From positions 1-15,895 of the forward strand of contig URRX01000017.1 in the NCBI GenBank assembly GCA_900550345.1: 15,895 bases of DNA. The letters are read 5' to 3'. This DNA is from an uncultured Anaerococcus sp. GTDB lineage: Bacteria > Bacillota > Clostridia > Tissierellales > Peptoniphilaceae. The position numbers were made by a program, and so were the translations under genes. Below, piece by piece: positions 7,383 through 14,865 of the stretch. The stretch's first letter is position 1, and each line of letters starts with the position of its first letter. Below the pieces are notes generated by a model. The model was not told the origin of the DNA. It made no database searches and saw only the letters and a program-made list of their open reading frames with translations.

Positions 7383-8945
7383 ATGAAAAAATTATTTAAG
7401 TTTCTTATGGCTTTTGTTTTTGCCTTTGTTTTTACAATGGAAATTTCACATGCTGATGAGGACACATTTAAGGTTGGAATGGAAGTAAATTATGCACCTT
7501 TTAACTTTTCTCAAGTTGATGATTCTAACGGAGCAGTTGAGATAAAAAATTCTAAGGGCGAATATGCAAATGGATATGATGTTCAAATTGCAAAAAAAAT
7601 TGCCGATAGACTAGGAAAAAAATTAGAAATTTATAAGACTGAGTGGGACGGACTTCCTCCAGCTCTTACAAGTGGAAAAATTGATGCCATTATTGCAGGT
7701 ATGAGCCCAACTGCCGAAAGAAAAAAAGAAATTGATTTTACAAATTCTTATTATGTATCAGATTTGGTTGTAGTTTTGAAAAAAGATTCTTCTTTTGCAA
7801 AGGCAAAATCTTTAAAAGATTTTAAAGATGCAAAACTTACAGGACAGTTAAATACTTTTCATTACACGGTACTTGATCAGATTGATGGAGTTAATAAACA
7901 ATCAGCTATGGAATCTTTCCCATCAATGATTTCTGCTACAAAATCTGGAAATATTGACGGCTATGTTTCAGAAAAGCCTGGAGCAATGTCAGCAGTTTCT
8001 GCAAATAATGACTTAACTTATGTAGAATTTGAAAAGGGCAGGGGATTTGAAACTTCATCAGATGATACTTCAATTGCTGTAGGTCTTAGAAAAAATTCTT
8101 CTATGAAGGATGAAATTAATAAAATCTTATCTGAAATGAATACTAAAGATCAAGATAAAATTATGGAAGAGATGGTAAAACTTTCTGAAAATGATGGAGA
8201 AAAACTTTCATTTTTTGGGCAAATGAAAGAAATTTGGAATGATTATTCTTCTCTATTTATAAATGGAATTTTTTCAACACTTTTCATTTCAATAATTTCA
8301 ACAATAATAGGATTTTTTATAGGACTTGTTGTTGCAGTTATTAGAAAAACAAATATTGACAAAAATAAAAATATTGTAGGATATATTTTACAAAAAATTA
8401 TAAACTTTATCCTTGTAGCCTACATTGAAATATTTAGGGGAACCCCAATGATGGTTCAAGCAATCTTAATTTTTTATGGGGCAAAACAATTTTTAGCAAT
8501 TGATATGTCAACCATGCTTGCAGCCTTTATAATTGTTTCAATTAATACTGGAGCTTATTTATCAGAAGTTGTAAGAGGCGGAATAAATTCAGTTGATAAG
8601 GGACAATTTGAAGCTTGTAAGGCTCTTGGAATGACCCATTCACAAACCATGTTTAATGTGGTAATTCCTCAAACAATAAAATCAATCTTACCAGCAATTG
8701 CAAATGAGTTTGTGGTAAATATAAAAGATACATCAGTATTAAATGTAATAAGCGTAACAGAATTATTCTTTGTATCAAAATCTATAGCCGGCTCAACTTA
8801 TCAAATTTTCCAAACATATTTGATAACAGCTATAATTTATTTCATCCTAACATTTGTAACTACAAGAATCATCTTGTTAGTTGAGAAAAAATTTAATACA
8901 AAAGAGTTCAAACTTGAATCAGTAACAGGAGGAATTCATGCCTAG
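7383..8945 (+). CDS. Amino-acid ABC importer: fused substrate-binding protein and permease
   Basis: A 520-residue fusion that captures an amino acid outside the cell and forms the membrane channel. Order: signal peptide or membrane anchor (about 1-24); family 3 binding domain (about 28-270) with NYAPFNF, GYDVQIAKKIADRLG, ALTSGKIDAIIAGMSPT, DFTNSYY and GQLNTFHYTV; then a polar-amino-acid transporter permease domain (about 285-510) with several hydrophobic helices, IFRGTPMMVQ and the ATPase-contact EAA-type loop VRGGINSVDKGQFEACKALG (about 397-416). The start is ATG 7383, five bases after GGAGG; an in-frame TTG at 7371 precedes that site and is rejected. Its stop overlaps the ATPase gene by 8 bases. 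T-box control with a Lys-type specifier suggests lysine as substrate. Resemblance to known lysine importers is from memory and unverified; another basic amino acid is possible. Confidence 0.9.
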   Translation: MKKLFKFLMAFVFAFVFTMEISHADEDTFKVGMEVNYAPFNFSQVDDSNGAVEIKNSKGEYANGYDVQIAKKIADRLGKKLEIYKTEWDGLPPALTSGKIDAIIAGMSPTAERKKEIDFTNSYYVSDLVVVLKKDSSFAKAKSLKDFKDAKLTGQLNTFHYTVLDQIDGVNKQSAMESFPSMISATKSGNIDGYVSEKPGAMSAVSANNDLTYVEFEKGRGFETSSDDTSIAVGLRKNSSMKDEINKILSEMNTKDQDKIMEEMVKLSENDGEKLSFFGQMKEIWNDYSSLFINGIFSTLFISIISTIIGFFIGLVVAVIRKTNIDKNKNIVGYILQKIINFILVAYIEIFRGTPMMVQAILIFYGAKQFLAIDMSTMLAAFIIVSINTGAYLSEVVRGGINSVDKGQFEACKALGMTHSQTMFNVVIPQTIKSILPAIANEFVVNIKDTSVLNVISVTELFFVSKSIAGSTYQIFQTYLITAIIYFILTFVTTRIILLVEKKFNTKEFKLESVTGGIHA

Positions 8946-9672
8946 TATAATTAAAGTTAATAATTTAGAAAAAAAATTTGGACAAAATTTAGTTTTAAAA
9001 GACATAAACATGGAAGTAGAAAAAGGAGAAGTAGTGACAATAATTGGATCTTCAGGATCTGGAAAATCTACCCTATTAAGATGTTTAAATCTTTTAGAAG
9101 AACCAACAAGTGGAGAAATTTTATATGAAAATGAAAATATTTTAGAAAAAAAATTCGACCTTAGAGCTTATAGAACAAAAGTCGGCATGGTTTTTCAAAA
9201 TTTTAATTTATTTGAAAATAAAACAGTATTACAAAATTGCACCCTAAGCCAAGAAAAAGTTTTAAAAATTTCAAAAAATGAGGCTCAAGAAAAGGCAAAA
9301 AAATATCTTAAACTAGTAGGTATGGACCAATATATAAATGCAAAACCATCACAAATTTCTGGTGGACAAAAACAAAGAGTTGCAATAGCAAGAGCCCTTT
9401 GTATGGATCCAGAAGTTTTATTATTTGATGAACCAACAAGTGCTCTTGATCCTGAAATGGTTGGAGAAGTTTTGGAAGTTATGACAAAACTAGCTAAAGA
9501 GGGAATCACAATGATAGTTGTAACTCACGAAATGGATTTTGCAAGAGAAGTTTCAACTAGGGTTTTATTTATGAATGAAGGAATAATTTTAGAAGATGGA
9601 TCTCCAGAAGAGATTTTTACAAATCCAAAAAATCAAAGGACCAAAGATTTCTTAAAAAGATATATGGGATAA
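8938..9672 (+). CDS. Amino-acid ABC importer ATP-binding protein
   Basis: ATPase of 244 residues that powers the importer encoded just upstream, on the inner face of the membrane. It belongs to the polar amino acid (GlnQ/HisP) group by length and motifs. Seen: Walker A GSSGSGKST (37-45), Q-loop MVFQNFNLF (Gln87), signature SGGQKQR (141-147), Walker B LLFDEP (161-166) with D-loop SALD, and the H-loop histidine in VVTHEMDFA (His197). AGGAGG lies just before the ATG inside the end of the fusion gene, and the genes overlap by 8 bases, so translation is probably coupled. A terminator follows directly after the stop. All catalytic motifs are intact. Confidence 0.95.
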   Translation: MPSIIKVNNLEKKFGQNLVLKDINMEVEKGEVVTIIGSSGSGKSTLLRCLNLLEEPTSGEILYENENILEKKFDLRAYRTKVGMVFQNFNLFENKTVLQNCTLSQEKVLKISKNEAQEKAKKYLKLVGMDQYINAKPSQISGGQKQRVAIARALCMDPEVLLFDEPTSALDPEMVGEVLEVMTKLAKEGITMIVVTHEMDFAREVSTRVLFMNEGIILEDGSPEEIFTNPKNQRTKDFLKRYMG

Positions 9673-9700
9673 AAGCAGGATTTTTCCTGCTTTTTATTTT
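9671..9700 (+). terminator. Rho-independent terminator of the ABC importer operon
   Basis: AAAAGCAGGA (9671-9680), loop TTTT, TCCTGCTTTT (9685-9694), then TATTTT. The stem begins within the stop codon of the ATPase gene. Confidence 0.9.
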
Positions 9701-9712
9701 GTCCAAATTTAG

Positions 9713-9718
9713 TATAAT
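9713..9718 (+). promoter_or_regulatory. Possible -10 element for the 168-residue protein gene
   Basis: Perfect TATAAT 22 bases before the start codon, just after the preceding terminator. No acceptable -35 lies 16-18 bases upstream (that place is the T-rich terminator tail), so the promoter is uncertain. The leader would be very short. Confidence 0.4.
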
Positions 9719-9739
9719 AAAAGAAAAAAGGGAGGGCTT

Positions 9740-10246
9740 ATGGAAAATAAATTAGTAGAACTTTTAAATGAAAATTCATCATTTGCATATGGATTTTTAT
9801 TATATGAAGATAAAGAAAAAATTTTGATAAATAACCTAGATGACCAAGGAAGATTTGATGGTTATACCCTTATTTCAAAAGACTTGGTCCAAGTAAATGA
9901 AAAATCTGATTTTTTAAAAAAATTAAAAGTTTATAACGAGTACTGGAAATCAATAAGTATAGGAAAATCTGATAGCGAAGTATTTAAAAATGAGCCTGAT
10001 TTCTATAATATTATAAAGTATGCTAAAGAAAACAGAAAAATTATAAATATAGGAAAAAATTTAGATTATTACGAATTAATTTGTGGCTCTGTAAAAGAAT
10101 TGGATGAAAATTTTGCCATAATTGATGCAGTAGATCAAAACTCAGGAGAAAGTTACGATGAATTTGAAATTGATATTAAGGAAATAAAATATATAGAAGT
10201 TGAATCGATAGATAATATTTTGCTTGATTATGTAAATAGAAAATAA
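9740..10246 (+). CDS. Protein of unknown function with an internal duplication
   Basis: I do not recognise this 168-residue protein. It is soluble-looking, acidic, rich in Asp, Glu, Lys, Asn and Tyr, with no signal peptide or membrane segment. Two segments look alike. Residues about 17-56 contain YGFLLYEDKEKILI, then DDQGRFDGYTLISKDLVQVNE. Residues about 115-157 contain CGSVKELDENFAIIDAVDQ, then GESYDEFEIDIKEIKYIEVE. Both have alternating hydrophobic strands, a D-D/Q-x-x-G turn, an aromatic residue, and a K-D/E-I/L-x-x-I/V ending, which suggests a repeated small beta fold (inference). A helical segment about 57-100 lies between. GGGAGGG precedes the ATG at slightly short spacing. The gene stands alone between the importer terminator and a repeat-rich gene-free region. 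Coding reality is supported by the ribosome binding site, length and composition. Confidence 0.75.
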   Translation: MENKLVELLNENSSFAYGFLLYEDKEKILINNLDDQGRFDGYTLISKDLVQVNEKSDFLKKLKVYNEYWKSISIGKSDSEVFKNEPDFYNIIKYAKENRKIINIGKNLDYYELICGSVKELDENFAIIDAVDQNSGESYDEFEIDIKEIKYIEVESIDNILLDYVNRK

Positions 10247-10296
10247 GATTGAAAATATAATTTTGTAAGTATTTCTTCGAATAAATTAAAATTTTC

Positions 10297-10349
10297 GATT
10301 TACTTAACTTAAGAGATCTCTCCACTCCCTATGGTCGGTCGAGATGGGT
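10297..10349. repeat. Intergenic repeat, copy D (right half only)
   Basis: GATTTACTTA followed by GAGATCTCTCCACTCC and ending GTCGAGATGGGT. It aligns with the right half of copy C, base by base with several substitutions. The expected left end ACCCATCTCGA is not seen upstream, so this is a truncated or decayed copy. Confidence 0.65.
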
Positions 10350-10407
10350 TATTTATAGATATTTTTTATTGCTAAAGTTTAAGTTTGATTATGCTTTTTT
10401 TCTTTTT

Positions 10408-10441
10408 AGATTTACACTTACTATGCCCAGTTGAGATGGTT
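10408..10441. repeat. Degenerate repeat end resembling copies C and D
   Basis: GATTTACACTTACTATGCCC then AGTTGAGATGGT. It resembles the right end of copies C and D with the GAGATCTCTC core missing. Weak similarity, offered as a remnant only. Confidence 0.35.
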
Positions 10442-10536
10442 ATTGGTAGATATTATTGATTTTTTGATTTTTTTATAATTTTTATGATAAAACCTAAAAT
10501 ATTTTTTTCTTTAGTCATTATTTTCATAAAAAATTT

Positions 10537-10725
10537 ACTCATCTCGAGTGATAGTCGAGAAATCTCTTTAGTTTTATCTAGCTTGTAAATTTACTTATTC
10601 TTTGAGATCTCTCCGCTCGCTTCGGACGAAAACACGTTTGTTTCACAAACTTTCCAGTGATATCTCACTTTGTTTTTGGGGGTAAATATTCCAAATCAAG
10701 GAATATTTACCTAGTCAAGATGGGT
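10537..10725. repeat. Intergenic palindromic repeat, copy E (189 bp, longest)
   Basis: Begins ACTCATCTCGAG and ends GTCAAGATGGGT. Its left part carries a 27-base block (10587-10613) identical to copy C. The right part aligns with copy B: a CAAACTTTCCAGTGAT-like segment, then a hairpin at 10681-10711 with GGTAAATATTCC, loop AAATCAA, GGAATATTTACC. It looks like a composite of the modules seen separately in B and C. No ORF of note. Confidence 0.8.
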
Positions 10726-10887
10726 TACTATTGAATTTCTTTATTAGAAAAGTTTTTTGATTATTAATGTCTTTCATTTTATATTTTATTTCGATTAAAT
10801 TTTGACTTTAATATTTTTATTTTTATTATTATTTGATTTTTTAAAAATTTTAATTTAAACTTTAGCTTAAAAATGAATATAAAATTA

Positions 10888-10980
10888 ACCCATCTCGAGC
10901 TTGTCGAGAGATCTCTTGGTTTTGTTTAGATTTTTGTTTTACAAATTCCTTGATATAGCAAAATTTTACCGTTAAATATG
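10888..10980. repeat. Intergenic repeat, copy F (left part, truncated)
   Basis: Begins ACCCATCTCGAG then TTGTCGAGAGATCTC. The middle (ACAAATTCCTTGAT and onwards to TAAATATG) aligns loosely with the middle of copy B up to the left arm of its hairpin. The right end is missing; the thiE stop codon lies 12 bases further on. On the minus strand TCTCGACAAGCTCGAGA is a 6-bp stem followed by TGGGTTAATTTT, a weak candidate terminator for the thi operon. Confidence 0.7.
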
Positions 10981-10992
10981 ATTTTTTTATTT

Positions 10993-11604
10993 TTATAATT
11001 CTTGAATTTTTTCTTTTAAATCAAGGCTTGTTTGGTAAACATCATCTGCATCCATTATTGCCCTAACCACACAAATTCCATCAGCTTTTGAATTTTTTAA
11101 TATATCTACATTTTCAATATTTAAGCCCCCTATAGCATAAACATCGATATCCACCGTCTCTTTTATTTTTTTTAAAGTTTCAACAGAGGTTCTTTTGGTT
11201 TTTACGTGGGTTTTTGTTTCAAAAATCGCCCCAACTCCCAAATAATCTGCCCCATCTTCTTGGGCTTTTTTCGCAGCTTCTACTGATTTTGCAGTTGCTC
11301 CTATTAAAGCTTTTTCTCCCAAAAGTTTTCTACAAAGTGAAATTGGCATATCATCGGCCCCCACATGGACTCCACATCCAAGAGCCCAGGCAAGGTGAGG
11401 CTTATCGTCAATTAGCATTGGTACTTTATAGTCATCGCAGATTTTTTTAACTTTTTTTCCCAAATTTAAAATCTCAAGGTCTGTTTTTTCTTTTTCCCTT
11501 AATTGAAGGATATCAACTCCACCTTTTAGAGCATCTTCAATTCTTTTTAAAAACTCTTTTTCAGTGTATTTTTCTGAATTTGTTACCAAATATAATTTTT
11601 TCAA
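10993..11604 (-). CDS. thiE: Thiamine-phosphate synthase
   Basis: Joins the pyrimidine diphosphate (HMP-PP) to thiazole phosphate, giving thiamine phosphate. At 203 residues it has the usual TIM-barrel length. Seen: YLVTNS at the first strand, GGVDILQLREKE (28-39, diphosphate-binding QLR), MLIDDKPHLAWALGCGVHVGADDMP in outline (63-87, matching the family's INDR...GVHLGQ-DMP region), IGATAKS (101-107), YLGVGAIFETKT (121-132) and AIGGLN (157-162). The start is TTG at 11604: its first two bases precede the thiM TGA stop in the overlap TTGA, and AGAGAGG inside the end of thiM lies at proper spacing, so coupling to thiM is likely. It is the last gene of the thi operon. The family's VVSAI near the phosphate site reads VVRAI here. 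Confidence 0.92.
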   Translation of the reverse strand: MKKLYLVTNSEKYTEKEFLKRIEDALKGGVDILQLREKEKTDLEILNLGKKVKKICDDYKVPMLIDDKPHLAWALGCGVHVGADDMPISLCRKLLGEKALIGATAKSVEAAKKAQEDGADYLGVGAIFETKTHVKTKRTSVETLKKIKETVDIDVYAIGGLNIENVDILKNSKADGICVVRAIMDADDVYQTSLDLKEKIQEL

Positions 11605-12428
11605 AATTTTACCTCTCTTATTTTTGCCCTTTTTAAAATTTCATCATCACTTATACTAGAAATATTATCCATTAAATTTACAAAAAAGCTATAAAGCCTA
11701 TCTTTTTCAGAGATTTCTCCAGAAATTTCTAAAATCAAAAGTCCCAAAATTGAAGCTTCTATAGGGTTTGTAACTGATAAAAAAGTTGAAATCAAACTTG
11801 TTAGCATACAACCTGTAGCTGTGATTTTTGATAGATTTTCACAACCATTTTCTATTAGAAAATATCTATTCTCATCAAGTAAAATATCAGTCTTTCCTGT
11901 AATTAAAACACTGGTTTGGTATTTTTTACAAAGATTTTTTGATATTTTAATAAATTTTTCAATATTTTCTCTATTTAATTTATCTTTTTCACCAACATCA
12001 ATTCCTTTGGCATTTGATTCATTTCCACTAATAGCTAAAATTTCTGACCCATTTCCCTTTATTAGAGAAAATTTATAATTTTCTAAAAGTTTTTTCGAAA
12101 ATTCATATCTCAACTTGCTAGCCCCAACTCCAACTAAATCAATTACTACAGGAATATTCTTTTGATTTGCAAATTTTATAGCAAGCTCAATTGATTTTAT
12201 CCTTGAATCTGTAATATTTCCAAGATTTACTGATAGACAGTCAGAAATTTTTACTATATCTTCCATTTCTTTTGGATGCTCGGCACAAATAGCCTTGGCT
12301 CCTTGAAACAAAATAGAATTAGCTACCATATTTATAGCAATTGGATTTGTGATAGCGTGGATTAAGGGAGATTTTTCTTTTACTAAATCTCTTTTTCTAA
12401 GAATTTTTCTTAGATTTTTCATATACAT
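11601..12428 (-). CDS. thiM: Hydroxyethylthiazole kinase
   Basis: Phosphorylates preformed hydroxyethylthiazole, the salvage route to the thiazole half of thiamine. A 275-residue ribokinase-like fold. Seen: HAITNPIAINMVANSILFQGA (24-44 in outline, substrate-binding helix region), SVNLGNI, VVIDLVGVGAS (the family usually has DPVGxGA, so Pro is replaced by Leu), IKGNGSEILAI, VLITGKTDIL and ITATGCMLTS with the catalytic-site cysteine. The ATG at 12428 is only three bases after AGGAG, while an in-frame ATG at 12422 lies nine bases after it, so the shorter start is equally likely. The 5' end overlaps thiW by about 30 bases and the 3' end overlaps the thiE start. Next to thiW it forms a thiazole uptake and activation pair. 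Confidence 0.92.
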   Translation of the reverse strand: MYMKNLRKILRKRDLVKEKSPLIHAITNPIAINMVANSILFQGAKAICAEHPKEMEDIVKISDCLSVNLGNITDSRIKSIELAIKFANQKNIPVVIDLVGVGASKLRYEFSKKLLENYKFSLIKGNGSEILAISGNESNAKGIDVGEKDKLNRENIEKFIKISKNLCKKYQTSVLITGKTDILLDENRYFLIENGCENLSKITATGCMLTSLISTFLSVTNPIEASILGLLILEISGEISEKDRLYSFFVNLMDNISSISDDEILKRAKIREVKF

Positions 12429-12936
12429 TTACTCCTAGTTTTTTTTGTATGGTATATAGGACTTTTGATCTTTGTAAGGTTTTTAAGAAAATCAGGGCAA
12501 CAGATCCACCCAAAATTGTTGCAATTATAAAAGATGGTAGGTAAAAATACCAAGTTATATCTCCTGTTCCATAAAACAATTTCATTACTGGATAAGAAAC
12601 AAGAGCACCAATTACTCCTGTTCCCAAAATTTCTCCAACTACAGCTAAAAATAAATTTCCCTTAGATTTCCTATAAAATATTCCAGATAAAACAGCTCCA
12701 AAAACTTGACCTGTTATGGCAAGAGGAGGAATTCCAAGAAAACTCATTCTCAAAAAGGCAGTTATTAATCCATTTAAAAGTGAATACCAAGGGCCCAAAA
12801 ATACTGAGCAAACAATATTTACAAAATGAGCCGTAGGTGCAAAGCCTTCAAATCTTAAAATTGGAGAAATAACAAGACCAATTGTTACAAACATTGAAAG
12901 AGTAAGCATTATAAGAAGTGAATTATTTTTTTTCAT
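12397..12936 (-). CDS. thiW: ThiW, thiazole-specific substrate-binding (S) component of an ECF transporter
   Basis: A 179-residue membrane protein with about five to six hydrophobic helices (roughly 7-27, 34-54, 56-70, 72-88, 95-118 and 130-153) and a short basic cytoplasmic tail. Pattern and length match ThiW, the S component that captures hydroxyethylthiazole and works with shared ECF energizing subunits. Motif-like stretches: FEGFAPTAHFVNIVCSVFLG (29-48 in outline), GPWYSLLNGLITAFLRM, and PPLAITGQVFGAVLSGIFYR. The energizing EcfA and EcfT subunits are not in the window and are presumably encoded elsewhere. The ribosome binding site AGGAGAG overlaps the thiH stop codon, eight bases apart. 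Position directly before thiM supports the thiazole substrate. Confidence 0.88.
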   Translation of the reverse strand: MKKNNSLLIMLTLSMFVTIGLVISPILRFEGFAPTAHFVNIVCSVFLGPWYSLLNGLITAFLRMSFLGIPPLAITGQVFGAVLSGIFYRKSKGNLFLAVVGEILGTGVIGALVSYPVMKLFYGTGDITWYFYLPSFIIATILGGSVALIFLKTLQRSKVLYTIQKKLGVNVYEKSKKNS

Positions 12937-12944
12937 AATCTCTC

Positions 12945-14108
12945 CTATACATTTATATAATCAGTAAAAACAGGGCTCATTCCAATTGATTTTAAATCTT
13001 TTATAGCATCTTCACAAGACCTATTGTCTGCTATTTCAAATTGCTCGTCCCCCTCATCTTGAGATTTTTTTGACCTATGACCGATTGAAGTATCAACTGA
13101 TGCAGAAATTTTTGTTGCTGCATATTTTACTGCCAAATTTCTAAAATCACGGTCTTCCCTTGTTGAAAGAGTTATTGAGGCAAATGGTAAAAATATCCTA
13201 AGAGCAAGCATAATTTGAAAAAATTTCTTATCATTTACTTCAAAAAAATTAAGCTTATCTGCCCCGTGAGTTGGTCTAATTCTTGGAAGAGAAATTGCAA
13301 TTTCTGCGTGAGGATATTTTTTTTGAATTTTTTGGGCGTGAATACCTAATTTAAAGGCTTCTTCTATTGGATCATTAAGTCCAAAAAGTGTTCCAAATCC
13401 TACACCCCTAAATCCTGCCATCATTGCTCTTTCTTGAGTGTCAATCCTATAAACCCAGGATCTTTTATGGCCATATGGATGATAAAAATCATAAGTTTTT
13501 GGATTGTATGATTCTTGAAAAACTGTAACAAAATCAGCACCTGCTTCTTTTAATTTTTTATAATCATCAACATTTGCAGGATAGACTTCAATTCCTATTG
13601 TCTTAAAATATTTTTTTGCAATCTCACAAGCTTTCGCAATATATTCTACTGATGAAAATTTTTGACTTTCTCCAGTTAAAATTAAAACATCTTCAATTCC
13701 AGTCTCTGAAAGAGCCTTCATTTCTTCTTCAATTTCTTCAAAATTTAATTTTGCTCTTTTTATATCAGATTTTGCTCTAAATCCACAATACCTACAAGAA
13801 TTTTCACAATAATTTGCTATATAAATTGGTGAAAAAAGACAAACATTATTTCCAAAATATCTTACTCTCTTATCTTTTGCAAGCTCTCCCATTTTTTCTA
13901 AATGATTTAAGGCCTTGTCTGACAAAAGATCGTAAAAATCTTCTTCATCAAGTCTTTCTTTTTCTAAACTTGAAAGGATATCAGCATCGCTTACATCTTT
14001 ATTTTTAATTTTTTCGTAATAATCTAAAACTTCGGTTTTTATATGAGAATCGATTATATCCATTTCTGGAAAATAATCTGTAACTTTTTTAATATTCATC
14101 TTAATCAA
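12945..14108 (-). CDS. thiH: 2-iminoacetate synthase (radical SAM tyrosine lyase)
   Basis: Cleaves tyrosine by radical SAM chemistry to dehydroglycine (2-iminoacetate) and p-cresol; the former feeds ThiG. Length 387 is slightly above the usual 370. The radical SAM cysteines are CENSCRYC (Cys101, Cys105, Cys108), followed by GFR. Other ThiH-like stretches: YFGNNVCLFSPIYIANYC in outline (84-101), ILTGESQ (142-148), VFQESYNPKTYDFYHPYG (206-223 in outline), GVGFGTLFGL and SLPRIRP. The C-terminus contains ISASVDTSIGH. The start is ambiguous: TTG at 14108 lies five bases after AAGGGA and overlaps thiG by eight bases, while ATG at 14099 lies 14 bases after it. The Shine-Dalgarno favours TTG. The anaerobic enzyme ThiH, rather than the oxygen-using glycine oxidase ThiO, suits an anaerobe. 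Confidence 0.93.
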   Translation of the reverse strand: MIKMNIKKVTDYFPEMDIIDSHIKTEVLDYYEKIKNKDVSDADILSSLEKERLDEEDFYDLLSDKALNHLEKMGELAKDKRVRYFGNNVCLFSPIYIANYCENSCRYCGFRAKSDIKRAKLNFEEIEEEMKALSETGIEDVLILTGESQKFSSVEYIAKACEIAKKYFKTIGIEVYPANVDDYKKLKEAGADFVTVFQESYNPKTYDFYHPYGHKRSWVYRIDTQERAMMAGFRGVGFGTLFGLNDPIEEAFKLGIHAQKIQKKYPHAEIAISLPRIRPTHGADKLNFFEVNDKKFFQIMLALRIFLPFASITLSTREDRDFRNLAVKYAATKISASVDTSIGHRSKKSQDEGDEQFEIADNRSCEDAIKDLKSIGMSPVFTDYINV

Positions 14109-14865
14109 AAAAATCCCTTAATGGTGATGATGGATCTGCACCTTTTTCTAAAACCCTTCCTGGTTTTGAGAGTCTTGCAAGACGTCCTGCTTCAATTCCA
14201 AGTTTAAAAGCTCTTGCCATCATTGTAATATCAGATGCACTAGCAATTCCTGTGTTTGCCATAATTGCAGCCGCTCCCATTTCCATTGCCTCTGCAGCTT
14301 GACTTGGAAGGCCAATTCCTGCATCAACAATTACTGGAAGGTCAACTTCATCAATAATTATTTTTATAAATTCTTTTGTAACAAGGCCCTTGTTAGATCC
14401 AATTGGAGCTGCAAGTGGCATTATAGCAGCAGCTCCAGCTTCTTTTAAATCTCTTGCATAATTTAAATCTGGATACATATAAGGAAGAACAATAAATCCT
14501 TCATCAGCCAAAACTTTTGTAGCCTTCAAAGTCTCTTCATTATCTGGCAAAAGATATTTGCTATCTCTCATAATTTCAATTTTTACAAAATTTCCACAAC
14601 CCATTTCCCTTGCAAGTCTTGCAATTCTAATTGCCTCATCGGCATTTCTTGCTCCAGATGTATTTGGAATAATTGTAACGTGTTTTGGTATATAATTTAA
14701 AATATTTGCCACATCTTTTGTATTTGCTCGTCTTAGGGCAACTGTAATCATTTCACATTCTGCATTTTTTACAGCGGCATCAATTAATTCTACAGAATAT
14801 TTTCCACTACCAAGAATAAATCTTGAATTAAATTCCTTGCCACCTAGTATAAATTTATCTTCCAT
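14101..14865 (-). CDS. thiG: Thiazole synthase
   Basis: Condenses deoxyxylulose phosphate, dehydroglycine and sulfur from ThiS thiocarboxylate into thiazole phosphate. 254 residues, the usual TIM-barrel length. Seen: FNSRFILGSGKYSVELI (12-28), ITVALRR, NTSGARNADEAIRIARLARE (68-87), VKIEIM with Lys95 as the Schiff-base lysine position, MPLAAPIGSNKGL, VIVDAGIGLPSQAAEAMEMG (about 193-212) and a C-terminal Lys/Gly/Ser-rich end. AAGGAAGGA lies five bases before the ATG. The gene overlaps thiF by 11 bases and thiH by about 8, so the three are probably translated together. No missing key residue was seen. Confidence 0.96.
   Translation of the reverse strand: MEDKFILGGKEFNSRFILGSGKYSVELIDAAVKNAECEMITVALRRANTKDVANILNYIPKHVTIIPNTSGARNADEAIRIARLAREMGCGNFVKIEIMRDSKYLLPDNEETLKATKVLADEGFIVLPYMYPDLNYARDLKEAGAAAIMPLAAPIGSNKGLVTKEFIKIIIDEVDLPVIVDAGIGLPSQAAEAMEMGAAAIMANTGIASASDITMMARAFKLGIEAGRLARLSKPGRVLEKGADPSSPLRDFFD

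Larger units (their letters stand above)
10247..10992. other. Repeat-rich intergenic region between convergent units
   Basis: 746 bases without a credible gene. It holds repeat remnants and copies at 10297-10349, 10408-10441, 10537-10725 and 10888-10980. The parts between are very AT-rich and show no ORF, tRNA or promoter I could support. No clear T-run terminator hairpin follows the 168-residue protein gene apart from these repeats. Confidence 0.7.

Noticed and set aside
7223..7465. Minus-strand 80-codon ORF across the T-box
   Set aside because: It lies antisense to a well supported riboswitch and the importer start, with low-complexity basic sequence and no support as a gene.
10537..10725. 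A remnant gene or pseudogene in repeat copy E
   Set aside because: No reading frame of useful length, no similarity to a protein; the sequence is explained by the repeat family.
11214..11450. Plus-strand ORF inside thiE (and similar ones inside thiM, thiH, mrp, DUF1002 and glnN)
   Set aside because: These are antisense readings of strongly supported genes, with Leu/Phe/His-rich composition typical of shadow frames.
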